A stretch of DNA of 64,000 nt from the NCBI GenBank assembly GCA_930367205.1, contig OV884015.1, positions 109,680,509 through 109,744,508 on the forward strand. The letters run 5' to 3'. The position numbers were made by a program, and so were the translations under genes. Of the stretch, positions 20,291-31,435 are shown piece after piece (position 1 is the stretch's first letter; each line of letters opens with the position of its first letter). The notes below the pieces were generated by a model, which saw only the letters and a program-made list of their open reading frames with translations, did no database searches and was not told where the DNA came from. The DNA comes from Acanthosoma haemorrhoidale (taxonomy: Eukaryota > Arthropoda > Insecta > Hemiptera > Acanthosomatidae).

Positions 20291-22028
20291 GTTGAAACAA
20301 GAATTTTGTTTAAAGGAGACAATCAGACGATTTTGTAATTTGGAAATATGAAATACTTAATTGTTCATTTTTTTTTTTTTAAATCAGAAACCCTTATGTG
20401 TATACAACACACCTGTGTGTATTTCCATCCTGGTCAAGCTCGAAGCTGAAATTTTACACGGAACTCATGTTTGATTAAAATCCTAAAGGCTTGAAAATTA
20501 AACTGTATTACGAAAAAATAGTACTAGGCATATTTGAGTCTCTTGCCGTTATTTTTGTAGATCTAATAAGTCGAAAGGTACTTTTTCCAAATGTCCCTGA
20601 TGATAATTTAAAAAAGCCCAGAACTAATATTAACGAAGGTTGATTAATAAATATAATTTTCTATCGTATTCCATTAAATAGAGTATCAAATTAAAAATCT
20701 TGATTTCCTGATTAATAAAACCACGTATTTACAACTAATGATAAAAAATTCATTAGGGTGAAATTCAGCATTTTTTATTTAATTTTTAATAGAATATTCG
20801 TAACTTGAAGCAGTTTTATTAACCAATACACCAATGAGGGCTCTATATGTTAATTATTTACTTATGTATTAACTAGGTAGAGTAGGGGGCTCTGCTTAGT
20901 TATGTAATAAAAAAACAGAAAATAAATTATAAAAATGATAATACCAAACATATATCTTTGTAATATATAGAGTCTAGATGATTTTTTCTTTAATAATATT
21001 TACTTGTAAGATTTTCGTTTTTCTTTTTTGTAATATAATAATTTGGTTTGTATCGTTTTTTTCATTAAATGTTTATGAAAGGTGATATAGTCTCATGATT
21101 TATATATATTTTGTATTTATCTGAATTTCTAAATGTAAAGTCCTTAAATAAGATTTGACATTATATCGGGTGAGTGTCAAAGCAGTTTATAAAAGCCATT
21201 ATAGGGAGGACAGTATTTCTATTTAATGGTGTCACTAATAGTGGCACACTTAACGCAAGCGGCTTAGACTTGACATCTGAATTATGATGCTTGAGGTGTC
21301 CTCAGGCTTGACTTCTCCTCCTTCTCCAACTTCTCCCCGCTGTTTATCTTCGCCATTTCTAATCCTTGTCCAATTAACTGTGTATCGTCGTCAAACCTCT
21401 ACCTGTGTAACTAACTCCGTCTCATTTTGCTTTGCAGGTAAGAAGGCGAGTTGCTGCCTTTTGAAGGCCCTTTATTTAACAAGATAGCTGACGTCGGCTT
21501 GAAAGGGAGAACATCTACCACAGATAATGCGATACAGGGAAATCTTATTCCCGCCAAAGGTAATATTAGATCGTGAAAGCATCCATCTGGTTTATCACTT
21601 TACACAATGATATACTTCTCAAAAGCTCCACTTTGCTTTTAGGCGCCCTCACTTGGCTGCCTTCCAGCCACTAATAACATAAAACACTAAATATACCTAC
21701 TTTATTAACTTGAGCCAATATTTCATGTTTACGCCCATACTGTACCTAATCATATTAACATGGATACATGAATACAATCAAAGGTAACAATATTCTTTTC
21801 AGTAATTTGGAAGCGTCTGAAAAAAGCTTCTGTACTATACGAATGACAAATAATTCCCCCTTTGGAGAAACTCTATAGGAAGAAAAACATAATACGATAT
21901 ACAAAATAGCATTGATATTATAATTATGTATGATGAAAATAAACATTAAGTAGACAATACTAGTAAACATTAGTATTAAAAAACTCATATTACCTGTAGA
22001 TGGGATAATTCTAAAAAAGTCCTGAATA
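20291..22028. other. Long AT-rich spacer with a ratchet-type splice motif
   Basis: No gene is recognised. The section 21284-21490 is richer in C/T and includes a pyrimidine-rich stretch leading to tttgcag|gtaag at 21431-21442, described separately. Long A/T runs dominate the rest. Confidence 0.5.
21412..21445 (+). promoter_or_regulatory. Candidate recursive splice site (AG|GTAAG)
   Basis: A pyrimidine-rich stretch (tccgtctcattttgctttgcag) is followed directly by gtaagaagg, so acceptor and donor consensus meet at 21437/21438 with no exon between. Zero-nucleotide exons of this form mark ratchet points in long insect introns. The match could be chance, and no flanking host exon has been shown. 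Confidence 0.3.
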
Positions 22029-22143
22029 AGGCCACTGCCGTTTTAGTCTCCAAGGAGGATTATAGGATATAGGGGATCCCTATAGGGATAAGTGGTGCAG
22101 TGCAATGACTGTGATACGGGATTATGGTGGTTGGATAGCCTAC
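22029..22143 (-). mobile_element. Older Jockey-1 fragment, interrupted by a second copy
   Basis: In reverse complement this 115-base stretch matches the last ORF2 codons of Jockey-1 (the NPPRRLK region): gccactgccgttttagtctcc, aggaggattata, ggtgcagtgcaatgactgtg and ggtggttggata. It ends exactly where the poly(T) of the next minus-strand copy starts. The rest of the older copy is not seen on the far side. Confidence 0.75.
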
Positions 22144-23338
22144 TTTTTTTTTTAGTACTATATAACTTCTTTATTGTTATAAAATTACAATCTGCCTTAT
22201 TAGGCAATAAGTAATTGTGATAAATGTTCTCATTCATACCATATTTACAATTGCTTCATTCACTGGCTCATTCATACAATATTTACAAACAGCCCAAATC
22301 CACATGGTTGTCACCTCCCTCGCATGCGAAAGAGTAAGCGGAGTCTTGGGAAGTCCCCCATGCTCCTCGGTCAGCCCCGTCACCGGATACAAGCTAACAG
22401 AGGCTGACCAAGCGTGAGAGCCACATACGCTCAGGACATGATTGGAGAAAGTGGTTATTGCCTGGACTCCACTGGTACGCATTTATAGCAGATCACGAGG
22501 CCACTGCCGCAGTCTCCGAGGAGGATTATAGGGATGAGTGGTCCAGTGCAATGACTGTGCTACAGGATTAGGGTGGTTGGATAGGTTACTATGGAATTTC
22601 ATGAACTTGGAAGGGATGATTTCGAGAATCTAAGGTATATTAAGATAGTTATGAAGGGTTTTGTTGCTGACGTAATAAGCGGTATTTACTATTCTTCTCA
22701 GGACTTTTGATTGAAAGGATTGGATACGCTTGAAGTATAACTTTGTAGATTAGTAATTTATTTTTTATTGAGAGATGGGATGTCCTTCGAAGTAGTCTGT
22801 ACAGTTGTCCTAAGCATCTGTTTAGTTCTTGTCTTTTTAGCCTCGTATGTGGGTTCCAAATCAGCCGTTTGTCGAGATGGAAGCCTAAGTACCGTACTGT
22901 CTTGGATACAGGGAGAGGAATGGAATTAAAAAAACTTGAGGCAGAGATTGAAGGTAATGTGGCAACATTTTGCTTCATTAACTTTCCGCCAATGGTTGCG
23001 CCAATACTCGATCTCATCAAGATGTTTTTGAAGGTTATGAGATGCTATATCGGGGTCTGGGTGGGATGACAAGACTGCAGTGTCGTCTGCGAATGTTGCC
23101 AAGAAGGTATTGGTGGTAGAGGGGACATCAGCGGTGTATAGGTTATAGAGGATGGGGCCTAGGACACTGCCCTGTGGAACTCCTGCTTTTATGGGATAGT
23201 AGTTAGAATATTCTAAACCACATCGGACTTGGAAGAAGCGGTCTGAAAGGTAGGACTTTAGGATTAGGAAAAGGGTCTGTGGTAAATATCTTTTGAGCTT
23301 GTAAAGCAAACCTGGGTGCTAGACCCTGTCAAAAGCTT
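22144..23338 (-). mobile_element. Jockey-1 3' half with reverse transcriptase, minus strand
   Basis: This is the longest Jockey-1 piece here: T-run (poly(A) tail), 3' UTR to about 22482, then ORF2 back to the RT fingers/palm at 23338. It is inserted directly next to an older same-strand fragment. No target-site duplication is found. Confidence 0.85.
22483..23338 (-). pseudogene. Jockey-1 ORF2: reverse transcriptase palm to C-terminus, broken
   Basis: On the minus strand the order is KAFDR (RT motif with the first catalytic Asp), a stop replacing Trp before HPGLLYKLK, then SYLSDRFFQV and AGVPQGSVLGPILYNLYTAD. FADDTAVLSSH (the catalytic FADD box), VRYLGFHLDKR and LIYKVIL follow. About 57 bases are deleted after LIYKVIL relative to the 9624 copy, removing the YGIELWG segment and shifting the frame. 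The stop is at 22483-22485. Catalytic residues of the palm are intact, but the nonsense codon, deletion and missing N-terminus make it a pseudogene. Confidence 0.88.
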
Positions 23339-25554
23339 ATCCTAAATAAGAGCTTAAGAGTTTCAGCCCAATTCATTATTTTCATCTTGTGATGGATCCC
23401 TTTTTCGTAAAAATTTGACTAACGAAATTATGTCATAATGATCATTATGACTATTATTACCATAATTTAACTTGTTTTCATGGAAACAAAAACGCATTTA
23501 TTTTGGAGTTACTGGAAAGTCTGTCCAGGAAGTGCTACTCTTTTCAGTTAAGTAGTGACAAAGGTTCTGGCTTTCCTATGAATGTAGCTTCATCACAGTC
23601 TTTATAAAATATGTATTTTTTAAAAAATTTGTTTCCAAAAGTTGGATACTTAGGACCACTAATGTCACATAAATGTATATTTCTAGAACGACCAATTGGT
23701 TATGGTTGGTAAATAAAATTATAAATACTACTTTTTTTGTATATTCCTGAAAAAAAAATTTCTAATACTGACAATATACCCATAATACGTTTCAAGCCTT
23801 AATAATTAATACTAAATCAATCGTCGAAAAATACAGCAATGAATGAAACACGTTTATACTACAGAAGAAACTTCTATGGTTTCAGTAATTCGTGTTTTAG
23901 TAATCGTTGAAATTGGTTATTTACTAATCACGGCCATACAGATATTACATATTCTGTATCAGTACAAAAAGTATATTTTTTTACGTGGTAATACCTGTTT
24001 ACCGTTAATGGTATTTAAAACGATTTCACTAGGTTACCGTAAATTAAACTAGTTTACCTAAGCACAACTAGCCTTGTTTTTTACCGAAAAATCCTGTTGA
24101 AATTGAAAAAAAAAAACCCAACGATAATTTTAGTAATTATATCGTAACCAAACATTCCTTTTAACCAAAATTTTAAAAGTAATTGAGATTGTTGCTTTTA
24201 TTAAATATAATAATATTCACGACTTCAAGGAATTTAATAATGTGCATAATTAATTAACGCGCTTGGCTCCGCTCCAGCAGCGAGTTCAAACATGTCGGTC
24301 GGTTGTCGAATTAATTTTATATCGCATGTTAAACAAGGGGTACGTCCATGCTAGAAAATTCATTGTTCATTGTTTTATCAGTAGGTTGTTGTTGTTATTT
24401 TGTTTTTTTACATAGATGATTTATTGATCAGTAAATTGGCCAAGTGAAATAATTAGACTGAATTAAAACATCCCAAACAGAATGTGGAACCTCTTAAGCG
24501 AAGTGAACCCAAACATAATCCCATAAAAACACCGAATGAGAAAACATTTCCAAAGGAGGGAGTGATACAGGATGTTTTTGTCAGGACATGCAGATGTAAG
24601 CCGATCACCCTATACTTGTCTAAAAGTAGAGCCTCTCCCTTTAGGTTTGACGAAAACATATCTGTTAGGGTCTTAGGTAGGAGCAGTCCTACGTGTGGTA
24701 CTTTGTCGCCTACGAGACTTTATAAAATTGCAAATTATTTAAATAATAATTAAATACTAAAAAAAAATTAATATATTCAAACAAAAAAAACTTTAAAGCC
24801 ACATTTCTAGCTTTAGTCAGCCCTTCCTCATATGCGAGTCAACCTTAACCTTTACCTCAACCTTAAAACTTGTAGCGTTCGAGCCTTGAGGACATAGCAA
24901 AAAGTGATCTCATTCCTTCCCGTTTCTCACATCATATTCTCTATATATTTATATTTACTGCTATACCAATAATTTGTATATACTTCCTCCAGGTATTCAA
25001 TACCGGGTCTGATTACCTGCTAGGCAAAGTACCTTATGTAAAATTACAAAATGCAACAGTAATAAAATCCATAATTTTCCATGATTCCGAGAAGGAACCC
25101 TATTAGACCATACTATGGTAGATTTCAATAATTGGGCTTTAACGCTTAATTTCTGCATTACTTCGGAATGCCTCATTAACCGAGAGGGGGATTATAAATT
25201 TAATTGTTAAATAAAGAAAACTTATAAATAAGAAATGTCCTAATGTCCCTGATTCTTTCAAGTGTATTTCTATTGATTTCATACTTCCAGCGATCATCTA
25301 TTAAGCAACAAGTAATCATTATATTTCGGGGTAAACTGTGAAAGTGTATGATAAATTGAATAATTTTGAATGACGATGGGCTATTTGAAATCAGAAGTAA
25401 TGTTTGCTGAAGTACCCTTCATTAAATGTACATAGGTCTGTAAGTCACATTTTAAGTAAATAATACAAGGCGTGTGAACATAGAAAGCGACATGCCTCAC
25501 CTTAAAAATAAGTTGTGCTAATACTAACCTAAATCTAACTAACTTAACCCAGTT
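23339..25554. other. Long AT-rich spacer, nothing firmly recognised
   Basis: A frame at 24484-24753 is open on the plus strand, and its complement is also largely open, so direction cannot be decided. No known motif is seen in either. The rest is AT-rich. Confidence 0.45.
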
Positions 25555-26268
25555 TTCACGGACAGTCTGTTACCATCGATGTGGGAAGGGTGGTAGGGTT
25601 ATCGTGTTTGACTGGGTTTGTCAGGTGCTGCAAAGAGTCAAAAAACTTGATGTGTCTACGGTGGATGTACTCACCCACTGACGGCTCACTAAGCAACGGG
25701 TGCAGGTCAGCGTTCTTTAACTTCTCGAAAGAGATATGCCGGACCACTTTTCTCATGATCCCGTTTTGATATTGCTTGAGACATTTGGCTGTATTGTCAG
25801 TCAAGTGACTAAATAGCGGGGCACCGTACAGCAGAGCTCGCCGGAGGACACATTTATGGATCATCAGTTTGAGACGAAGCGACAGGTTGGGTAAAGTTAG
25901 CAAGTGCGATAGCCGGTGAGTTCTTTTTTCCTCCTATAGTATAGGATTTTGGCAAGGATTTTTTCCTCCTATAGTATAGGATTTTGGCAAGGATGTTTTC
26001 CTCCTATAGTATAGGATTTTGGCAAGGATTTTTTCCTCCTATAGTATAGGATTTTGGCAAGGATTTTTTCCTCCTATAGTATAGGATTTTGGCAAGGATT
26101 TTTTCTTCCTATAGTATAGGATTGTGGCAAGGATTTTTTCCTCCTATAGTATAGGATTTTGGCAAGGATTTTTTCCCTTTTGAAGGAGAAGATTACGCAG
26201 TCGGTCTTCCCGGCGTTTACACTGATGTTTAACATGCCCAGTCTGTCACTGATTACGTTACTAAGTAG
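25555..26268 (-). pseudogene. Jockey-2 ORF2 fragment, split by a minisatellite
   Basis: Minus-strand remnant of a second Jockey-type family. From 26268 it encodes DRLGMLNISVNAGKTDCVIF, the region just after the RT palm. A 35-bp minisatellite (25931-26175) then interrupts it. From about 25924 to the stop at 25556 it continues with LTLPNLSLRLKLMIHKCVL, LLYGAPLFSH and EPSVGEYIHRRHIKFFDSL. The same C-terminus occurs near 32380 (plus) and 63765 (plus). One reading frame of the minisatellite unit contains tag, so the protein cannot be continuous. A poly(T)-headed insertion abuts the upstream end at 26269. Confidence 0.8.
25931..26175. repeat. 35-bp minisatellite, seven units
   Basis: Seven head-to-tail units of 35 bases, each starting ctcctatagtatagg and containing attttggcaaggatttttt. 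Units start at 25931, 25966, 26001, 26036, 26071, 26106 and 26141. Differences between units are single bases (for example ggatg, cttcct and attgtgg), so the array is young. It lies entirely inside the Jockey-2 coding remnant. Confidence 0.97.
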
Positions 26269-26272
26269 GATT

Positions 26273-26491
26273 GTTTTTTTTTTTTTTTTTTGTTTTTTTT
26301 CTTAGCTCTCAAACTTTTAAAAATAGGATGTGGGAAAAATAAAGAAAAATTATTTTGGGCTAATGAGTGCCTTTCACTAAGGGGAGTCCCCCATTTGAAG
26401 GATGTATGAGAAGGATATAGGGTGTGGTATGCCTAAAAAGGCGGATGTAATCAAGTCTCCACGGTGACCACAAGCAATTGTGGAAGGTAGT
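26273..26491 (-). mobile_element. Poly(T)-headed retroposon, minus strand
   Basis: The insertion starts with an interrupted T run (26273-26300) followed by cttagctctc, and extends to about 26491. A 7-base direct repeat gattgtt (26269-26275 and 26492-26498) may be the target-site duplication. Its tail-proximal sequence on the minus strand (ttcccacatcct... gagagctaag) resembles that of the insertion at 3030-3216, suggesting one family. Non-coding. Confidence 0.55.
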
Positions 26492-26498
26492 GATTGTT

Positions 26499-28440
26499 CT
26501 TACTTATTTTTATTTTAGCTAAACAAAGAAGATAAACATCACGAGAGTTTAAGAAGGATGATTCGGGAGTATATTTATATTTAGGAGGAAAGTATTACGG
26601 AGATACTTCTCGGCAATACAATCATGGTTTCGCTAACTCGGAATCAAGCGGCTTACAACTTAATGCCACTTCAAATAATCCTCTTTAGATATAATGGCTG
26701 TTTTTATTTTCCAGTTAGGAAAAAAAAAAAGTTGAAATAACGATTAACATTTATAATCTGACAGTGAAATTCGTTTATATATACGTTGTGATGGCTATAT
26801 AATGACAGTTTGCCCTTTATATATTATATAATATTTTGATGATATAACATCTAAAACGGAATAACGACCACTAAGGAGTTAAGCTACAATTTTCTATCAG
26901 GAAGGATATGAATATTTTTATATTTTACGTTGTTGATTTTTTTTCATTACACCCTAAACAAAATACATGGGCATAAAAACCTGATATTAATGACTATTCG
27001 GTTAGTGAAAATCACTTCTCATAAAAAATTGAAACACTTAAGACTGTCTTCCAAATAAAGTACAGATTAAAATAGCTTTGAGGATGGAAGAAGACATTTT
27101 TGTAGTCAGTTTTTTTTTTTTTTTTTTTGGTAATGTCTTTTAAATTTATTTCGTGTTTAGTATGGAGATCCATTATTTCCATGGCAACTACTATAGTGTA
27201 TGGCACACACATACAGACTTACGAAAAAGGATCTATCTTTTTAAAAGTCGAGTTTCCGCTTTCTTATCATGTATTTATCGCGGAACTATAAAATTAAATA
27301 AATGAGAGGATTGTCGTGTTGTGCTTTTTGATATCTGGATTAGAAGTTTTGTAATATTTTATTTAATGTTTTCGTTTATTTCAAATAATAAAACTATACG
27401 ATCGAAAAAAAGTTCTTTGATATTGTAACAGAAAACTTTTGTCCCTTAGTCAAGAACCGATTTTATTTAAGAAAAAAGAAAAAGTTGTGTATTTTTGTGA
27501 AAAAAGCTCCCTGAAGTTTCCCCCCTTAAATAATACAAGCCAGTTCCGTTTTCTGACTTACCCGGCATCCGTCTAATTATAGATTCAACCCCCTAAATTT
27601 ATTAAGTAAGTACTAAGTACGGATCAGTGATTGGGAGAGACAAAATCAGTTCATTGTCCCCATGGTATAACGAGGAGAGAATCGCATTATGAGTTAAAAA
27701 AAGTGGTATGTAACTCGAAGACTCGTCATCTCTACTCCTATAGCTCTGCTTCTGGTGCATGTATTATACTGAGGGGTAACAAGGGAATATTTTTTGGAAT
27801 GATAAAGTTTTGGGGGACATGAGTATGCTGGGGGAAGATATATTAAGTAAAGATTATTTAAGCGTATATACATTAGTTATAGTCAGTGATGATATAATAA
27901 AATAAAATCTATTCTGCCTCATTGGCCAAACATATTATATGATGTACTTTTTTGATTCGAATTCCTTTTTGGTTGGAAAAAAATTTTGTATACTTTTTTA
28001 TCTACGCCCAAAAAAGCCTCCGAAATAGCGTTGTTCTTTCGAGCCAATAATTATGACCAAGCTCGAATAAATCAGAGACTGGTATTTGAAGCTATTGTAA
28101 AAGTGATTATCATAAATGATTGCTCTACTTCAACACTACGAATCTCTTAAATCCTTGAAAATGCTTTTTTTCACTACATAGACAGTTTTACCGTTACAGA
28201 AAGCTCATTTATAAATAGCGAATAGAATGGAAAATCTTTACTTTCCAAGGTTTTTATTCATATTATTTTTTTTTTTTTAAACTACATTGATATCATACTG
28301 ATGCCTTGATTTAACACACTCTTATAGATCATGAGCTTTAGGCGTAATGATAAACTGAGGGAATTATTGTATCATCAATACGTAATTCATTTACTAACAA
28401 CACCAGTAAAATCATTTCATGGGAAACAACAAGTTAATCG
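26499..28440. other. Long AT-rich spacer, nothing recognised
   Basis: Runs of T (27110-27128) and A, with only short frames. No element end, RNA gene or exon can be supported. Confidence 0.5.
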
Positions 28441-28479
28441 AATTCCAAACAGTATATCGACAATTATCACAAATATATG
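28441..28479. repeat. Left flank of LTR, paralogous to 32241-32295
   Basis: The sequence aattccaaacagtatatcga...aaatatatg is the reverse complement, with two substitutions, of part of 32241-32295. The match continues on the other side of the LTR at 29364-29384 (atgattattagttatggctgc). The LTR is therefore an insertion into a duplicated piece of DNA. Confidence 0.85.
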
Positions 28480-29361
28480 TGTAGCGACCGCTAACTACAT
28501 AAGATAAATCACCCTATACTCTATTCTATATATATTGTAAATTGGTTATAATATGTTTTAAATTAATTTAAACAAATGTAAATAACATTACCAAACTATA
28601 AGTCAAACCAGTGTAAATATTGTAAACAATAAAAGACGCATCTGCAAAAAACTAGTCAGAGGCCCTTGAAGGGAAGAGGCAGGTAGCGGCTAGCAGGCTG
28701 GGAGGGTCCTGGTCTAGAAAAGGCAAGCGTCACCGCAACCCTGCGGTTAGGTTGGTCAGAATAAAACCCCAGATCATTGGCTACTTGGGGCTATATATAC
28801 CCTCTAGTTTTAGCCGATAAATCATTCTAACTAAGGATCTCTGACTGGCACTTGCAGATTTTGCCTTCTCATTTATGAAAACCTCTGCATCTCTCTTTCC
28901 TAACCTCGCTATGTTTTAGCCCGGCGCTGTCAGACCCCACACTTTCCTAGTGGGATTCTCTGCCTTTGCCTCGTTAAAACTAGCAGCTACTTGGAAGAGA
29001 CCTCTCTCTCTCGCGGACAACGGTTGCCGTGGCCCGACGAACTTTACCTAGAAGTGCCTCCCACGGCAACCCAGTCTGCCTCCCTCCGGTTCACACTCGC
29101 CTTTGGGATCCTAACGGTTTTTACCTACCCTCAGCTACCGGGTGTGAATTGGTGGGGATTCCAAGACCACATAAACTACCTACAATACCTACCTTATACT
29201 TCTTCTCCCGGACATAGTGCCTTGTCAGGGCACATACCTATCATATATGGAGTCAGATAGTACAGTAGTAAGACCCGTCATGAAGCAATTGTCTAGGTAA
29301 TAGCCTAACCAACCCTCACTTCGTCACCAGCGCTAGGGTTACTAGGCACTCACTCGTGACA
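28480..29361 (+). mobile_element. Family-A solo LTR (TGTAGCGACC U3 type), with empty-site partner
   Basis: This 882-bp solo LTR runs from TGTAGCGACCGC to GTGACA, flanked by atatg (28475-28479) and acatg (29362-29366), a 5-bp duplication with one transition. U3 contains gggctatatatacc as TATA candidate (28789-28802). The core carries ctatgttttagcccggcg, the gatcctaacggttttt loop and a stem with one G-T pair. The end region (caatccctcactt-like, gtcaccagcgctagggtt) matches the reverse complement of copies at 40073 and 46335. The uninterrupted target is preserved at 32241-32295. Confidence 0.92.
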
Positions 29362-29384
29362 ACATGATTATTAGTTATGGCTGC

Positions 29385-30219
29385 CAGAATTCAGAAAATA
29401 TTTAAATTGAATCCATACAGGTGTATCTTCCGCTGCTCCTTTAACATTATCTCATACATGATAAAACATAAATTAGAAGCCTTACGAGTGTTTGAATAAG
29501 CATAAATACTATAATTATGCTAAATATGGCAGAAATGGAGACATGTGATACGAAACCCCCACAGAGAAGAGATCTATAAGCGGGTTGGTAGCGACTAGGA
29601 GAGAATAGAAGAGGCACTCTATTGGCAATAGAACGCATTGAGTCCAGACTACATCGGCGGAAGAACGCTCGGCGCTTGCTGGCTGTCCGGGCTCAGGCCC
29701 AGATAGTGACGGATGGCTGGGCATTGGACGATATCTCGTTGTCGTTGGCTCAACAACACCCATATCTGTTCTGCACATCTCCGTGTAGGCACTTTCACAA
29801 TACCGCTCTCCCTCGCTCTCACACAATCGTCAATAGAAAAACGTTTTGCTCCTTTATTATCCACTATCGCACGTTATTAGCCTAGTGGACGATCGGAGTA
29901 TTGTCCTTCAGGACCGACGTGGCATATAGCACGCTTTTTAAATCGCCAAAATTAAGTTGTAGCCATTACTTACGAAAGTCCATGTGACCAAATCTAGTCT
30001 ATTTAAAATGTTAATATATTTATATTATATACGATCACAAATAAATCGTAGCTTACACCCTCCAGCTATTAACGCCTATCGACGACAAGGAGCGTCATGA
30101 AGAATCGTTTCGTCAGCATTGAAGCGGATGAACCAAAGCACTTCCTTCACCCAATTATTTTCTTAAACCTTTAGAACCTAGCAGTATATAAAGCGACTTC
30201 CAATAGGGACTTCCAAACT
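29385..30219. other. Spacer, nothing recognised
   Basis: The section 29610-29830 is more GC-rich and open in several frames on both strands, but none shows a known domain. The right-hand part leads into the Tc1-like remnant without a recognisable terminal repeat. Confidence 0.45.
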
Positions 30220-30990
30220 TTGACAGTTGATAGCGGCCATATTGTTGAAGCTGCATCTGTCGAATTGGCTGTCATTTATTCACAACACGTGGAAATGAAA
30301 AAATTGCATTATCAATATGGGTGTTCTGTTCGGGCAACGTTCCGAAGTCGCCATAACCGTCCTACCGAGAGGACTATCCGCAGTGTGGTGGATAAATTTG
30401 AGTCCACTGGTTCAGTAAAGTATTAACCAACACCCGTACGTCGACGAAACGTAAGATCTGCCAAAAACATCGCCGCTGTCCGTGAGAGTGTGCAGGAGAA
30501 TCCGAGGCAGTCGATTTCGCGTCGCCCACAAGAACTGCTCTTTCCCAGACTACAACTTGGCGAAATTTGCGTCGTGACTTGGGCCTGCACCCGTACAAAA
30601 TTCAACTGTTTCAGGAGCTGAAGGTAAACGACCATAGACAACGACGTGTGGTCATCTCACGTGGAGGTGATGTGAACTGGCCATCGAGATCGTGCGATTT
30701 GACCTCGTTAGACTTTTTCTTGTGTGGTTTTCTTAAGTCGCAGGTCTATGCGAATAAGTCACAGGTCACAGTGGTCCTCAAAGCTAACATAACCCATGCC
30801 ATCGGTCAAATTCAGCCTGATTTATGTTCCAGAGTCATGGAAAATTGGACATTTCGGATGCGCGCCACCCAGCGAAGCCGCGGCGGACATTTGCACGATG
30901 TTATATTCCATACATAATGGCATCAATAGACCTTTCAAACGAATAAAAAATTTTGATGATATCTCACACACACTATGTTTTATTTAAATT
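30220..30990 (+). pseudogene. Tc1/mariner-superfamily transposase remnant, internally deleted
   Basis: The N-terminal part (30220-30426) has a helix-turn-helix-like TERTIRSVVDKFESTGSV. After a taa and frameshift come VRSAKNIAAVRESV and ENPRQSISRR, then (from about 30567) RRDLGLHPYKIQLFQEL and NDHRQRR. It jumps at about 30650 directly to NWPSRSCDLTSLDFFLCG, the region of the last catalytic Asp, and finishes GGHLHDVIFHT at 30917. The two upstream catalytic acidic residues are lost in the deletion, yet the frame across the junction stays open. The family resembles the DUF4817/HTH-type transposases common in insects. Terminal inverted repeats were not found. Confidence 0.78.
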
Positions 30991-31352
30991 TGAAGATAGG
31001 AAGCGCTTAATGAGAGACCCTCTAGTATTTAATGACTATAGTATTAGAAAATTTAAAACCATAGTTTTAGTTTGTATATCAACAATTTTTCCATGCACTT
31101 CTATATCAATCTAGTGGTGGGGATAGTCACTTAAAATATAACGTAATAAAGTAAATATAAAGTTATTATGTTATTTTTGAAAAAAAAAATGTACTCATAC
31201 AAGTGATAAGAGAGTAGTTTATTGCAGAGAGAAACGATTTCAGCTGGAAAATAGTTGGTCTTATTTGAGCTGTTCCATTGTAACTTATACCTGTCCTGGC
31301 TCTCAAATATCCTATATATTTTTCTAAGAGCTTTCAATTTAACTCGAAAAAT

Positions 31353-31435
<83 letters not shown>

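Noticed and set aside
24484..24753. 89-codon frame as a possible host exon or gene
   Set aside because: Both strands are open over much of the same stretch, no known motif is seen, and splice signals are weak; coding direction cannot be decided.
25931..26175. Regularly spaced 35-bp repeats resembling a CRISPR array
   Set aside because: The units are directly contiguous without unique spacers, and the context is a eukaryotic retrotransposon.
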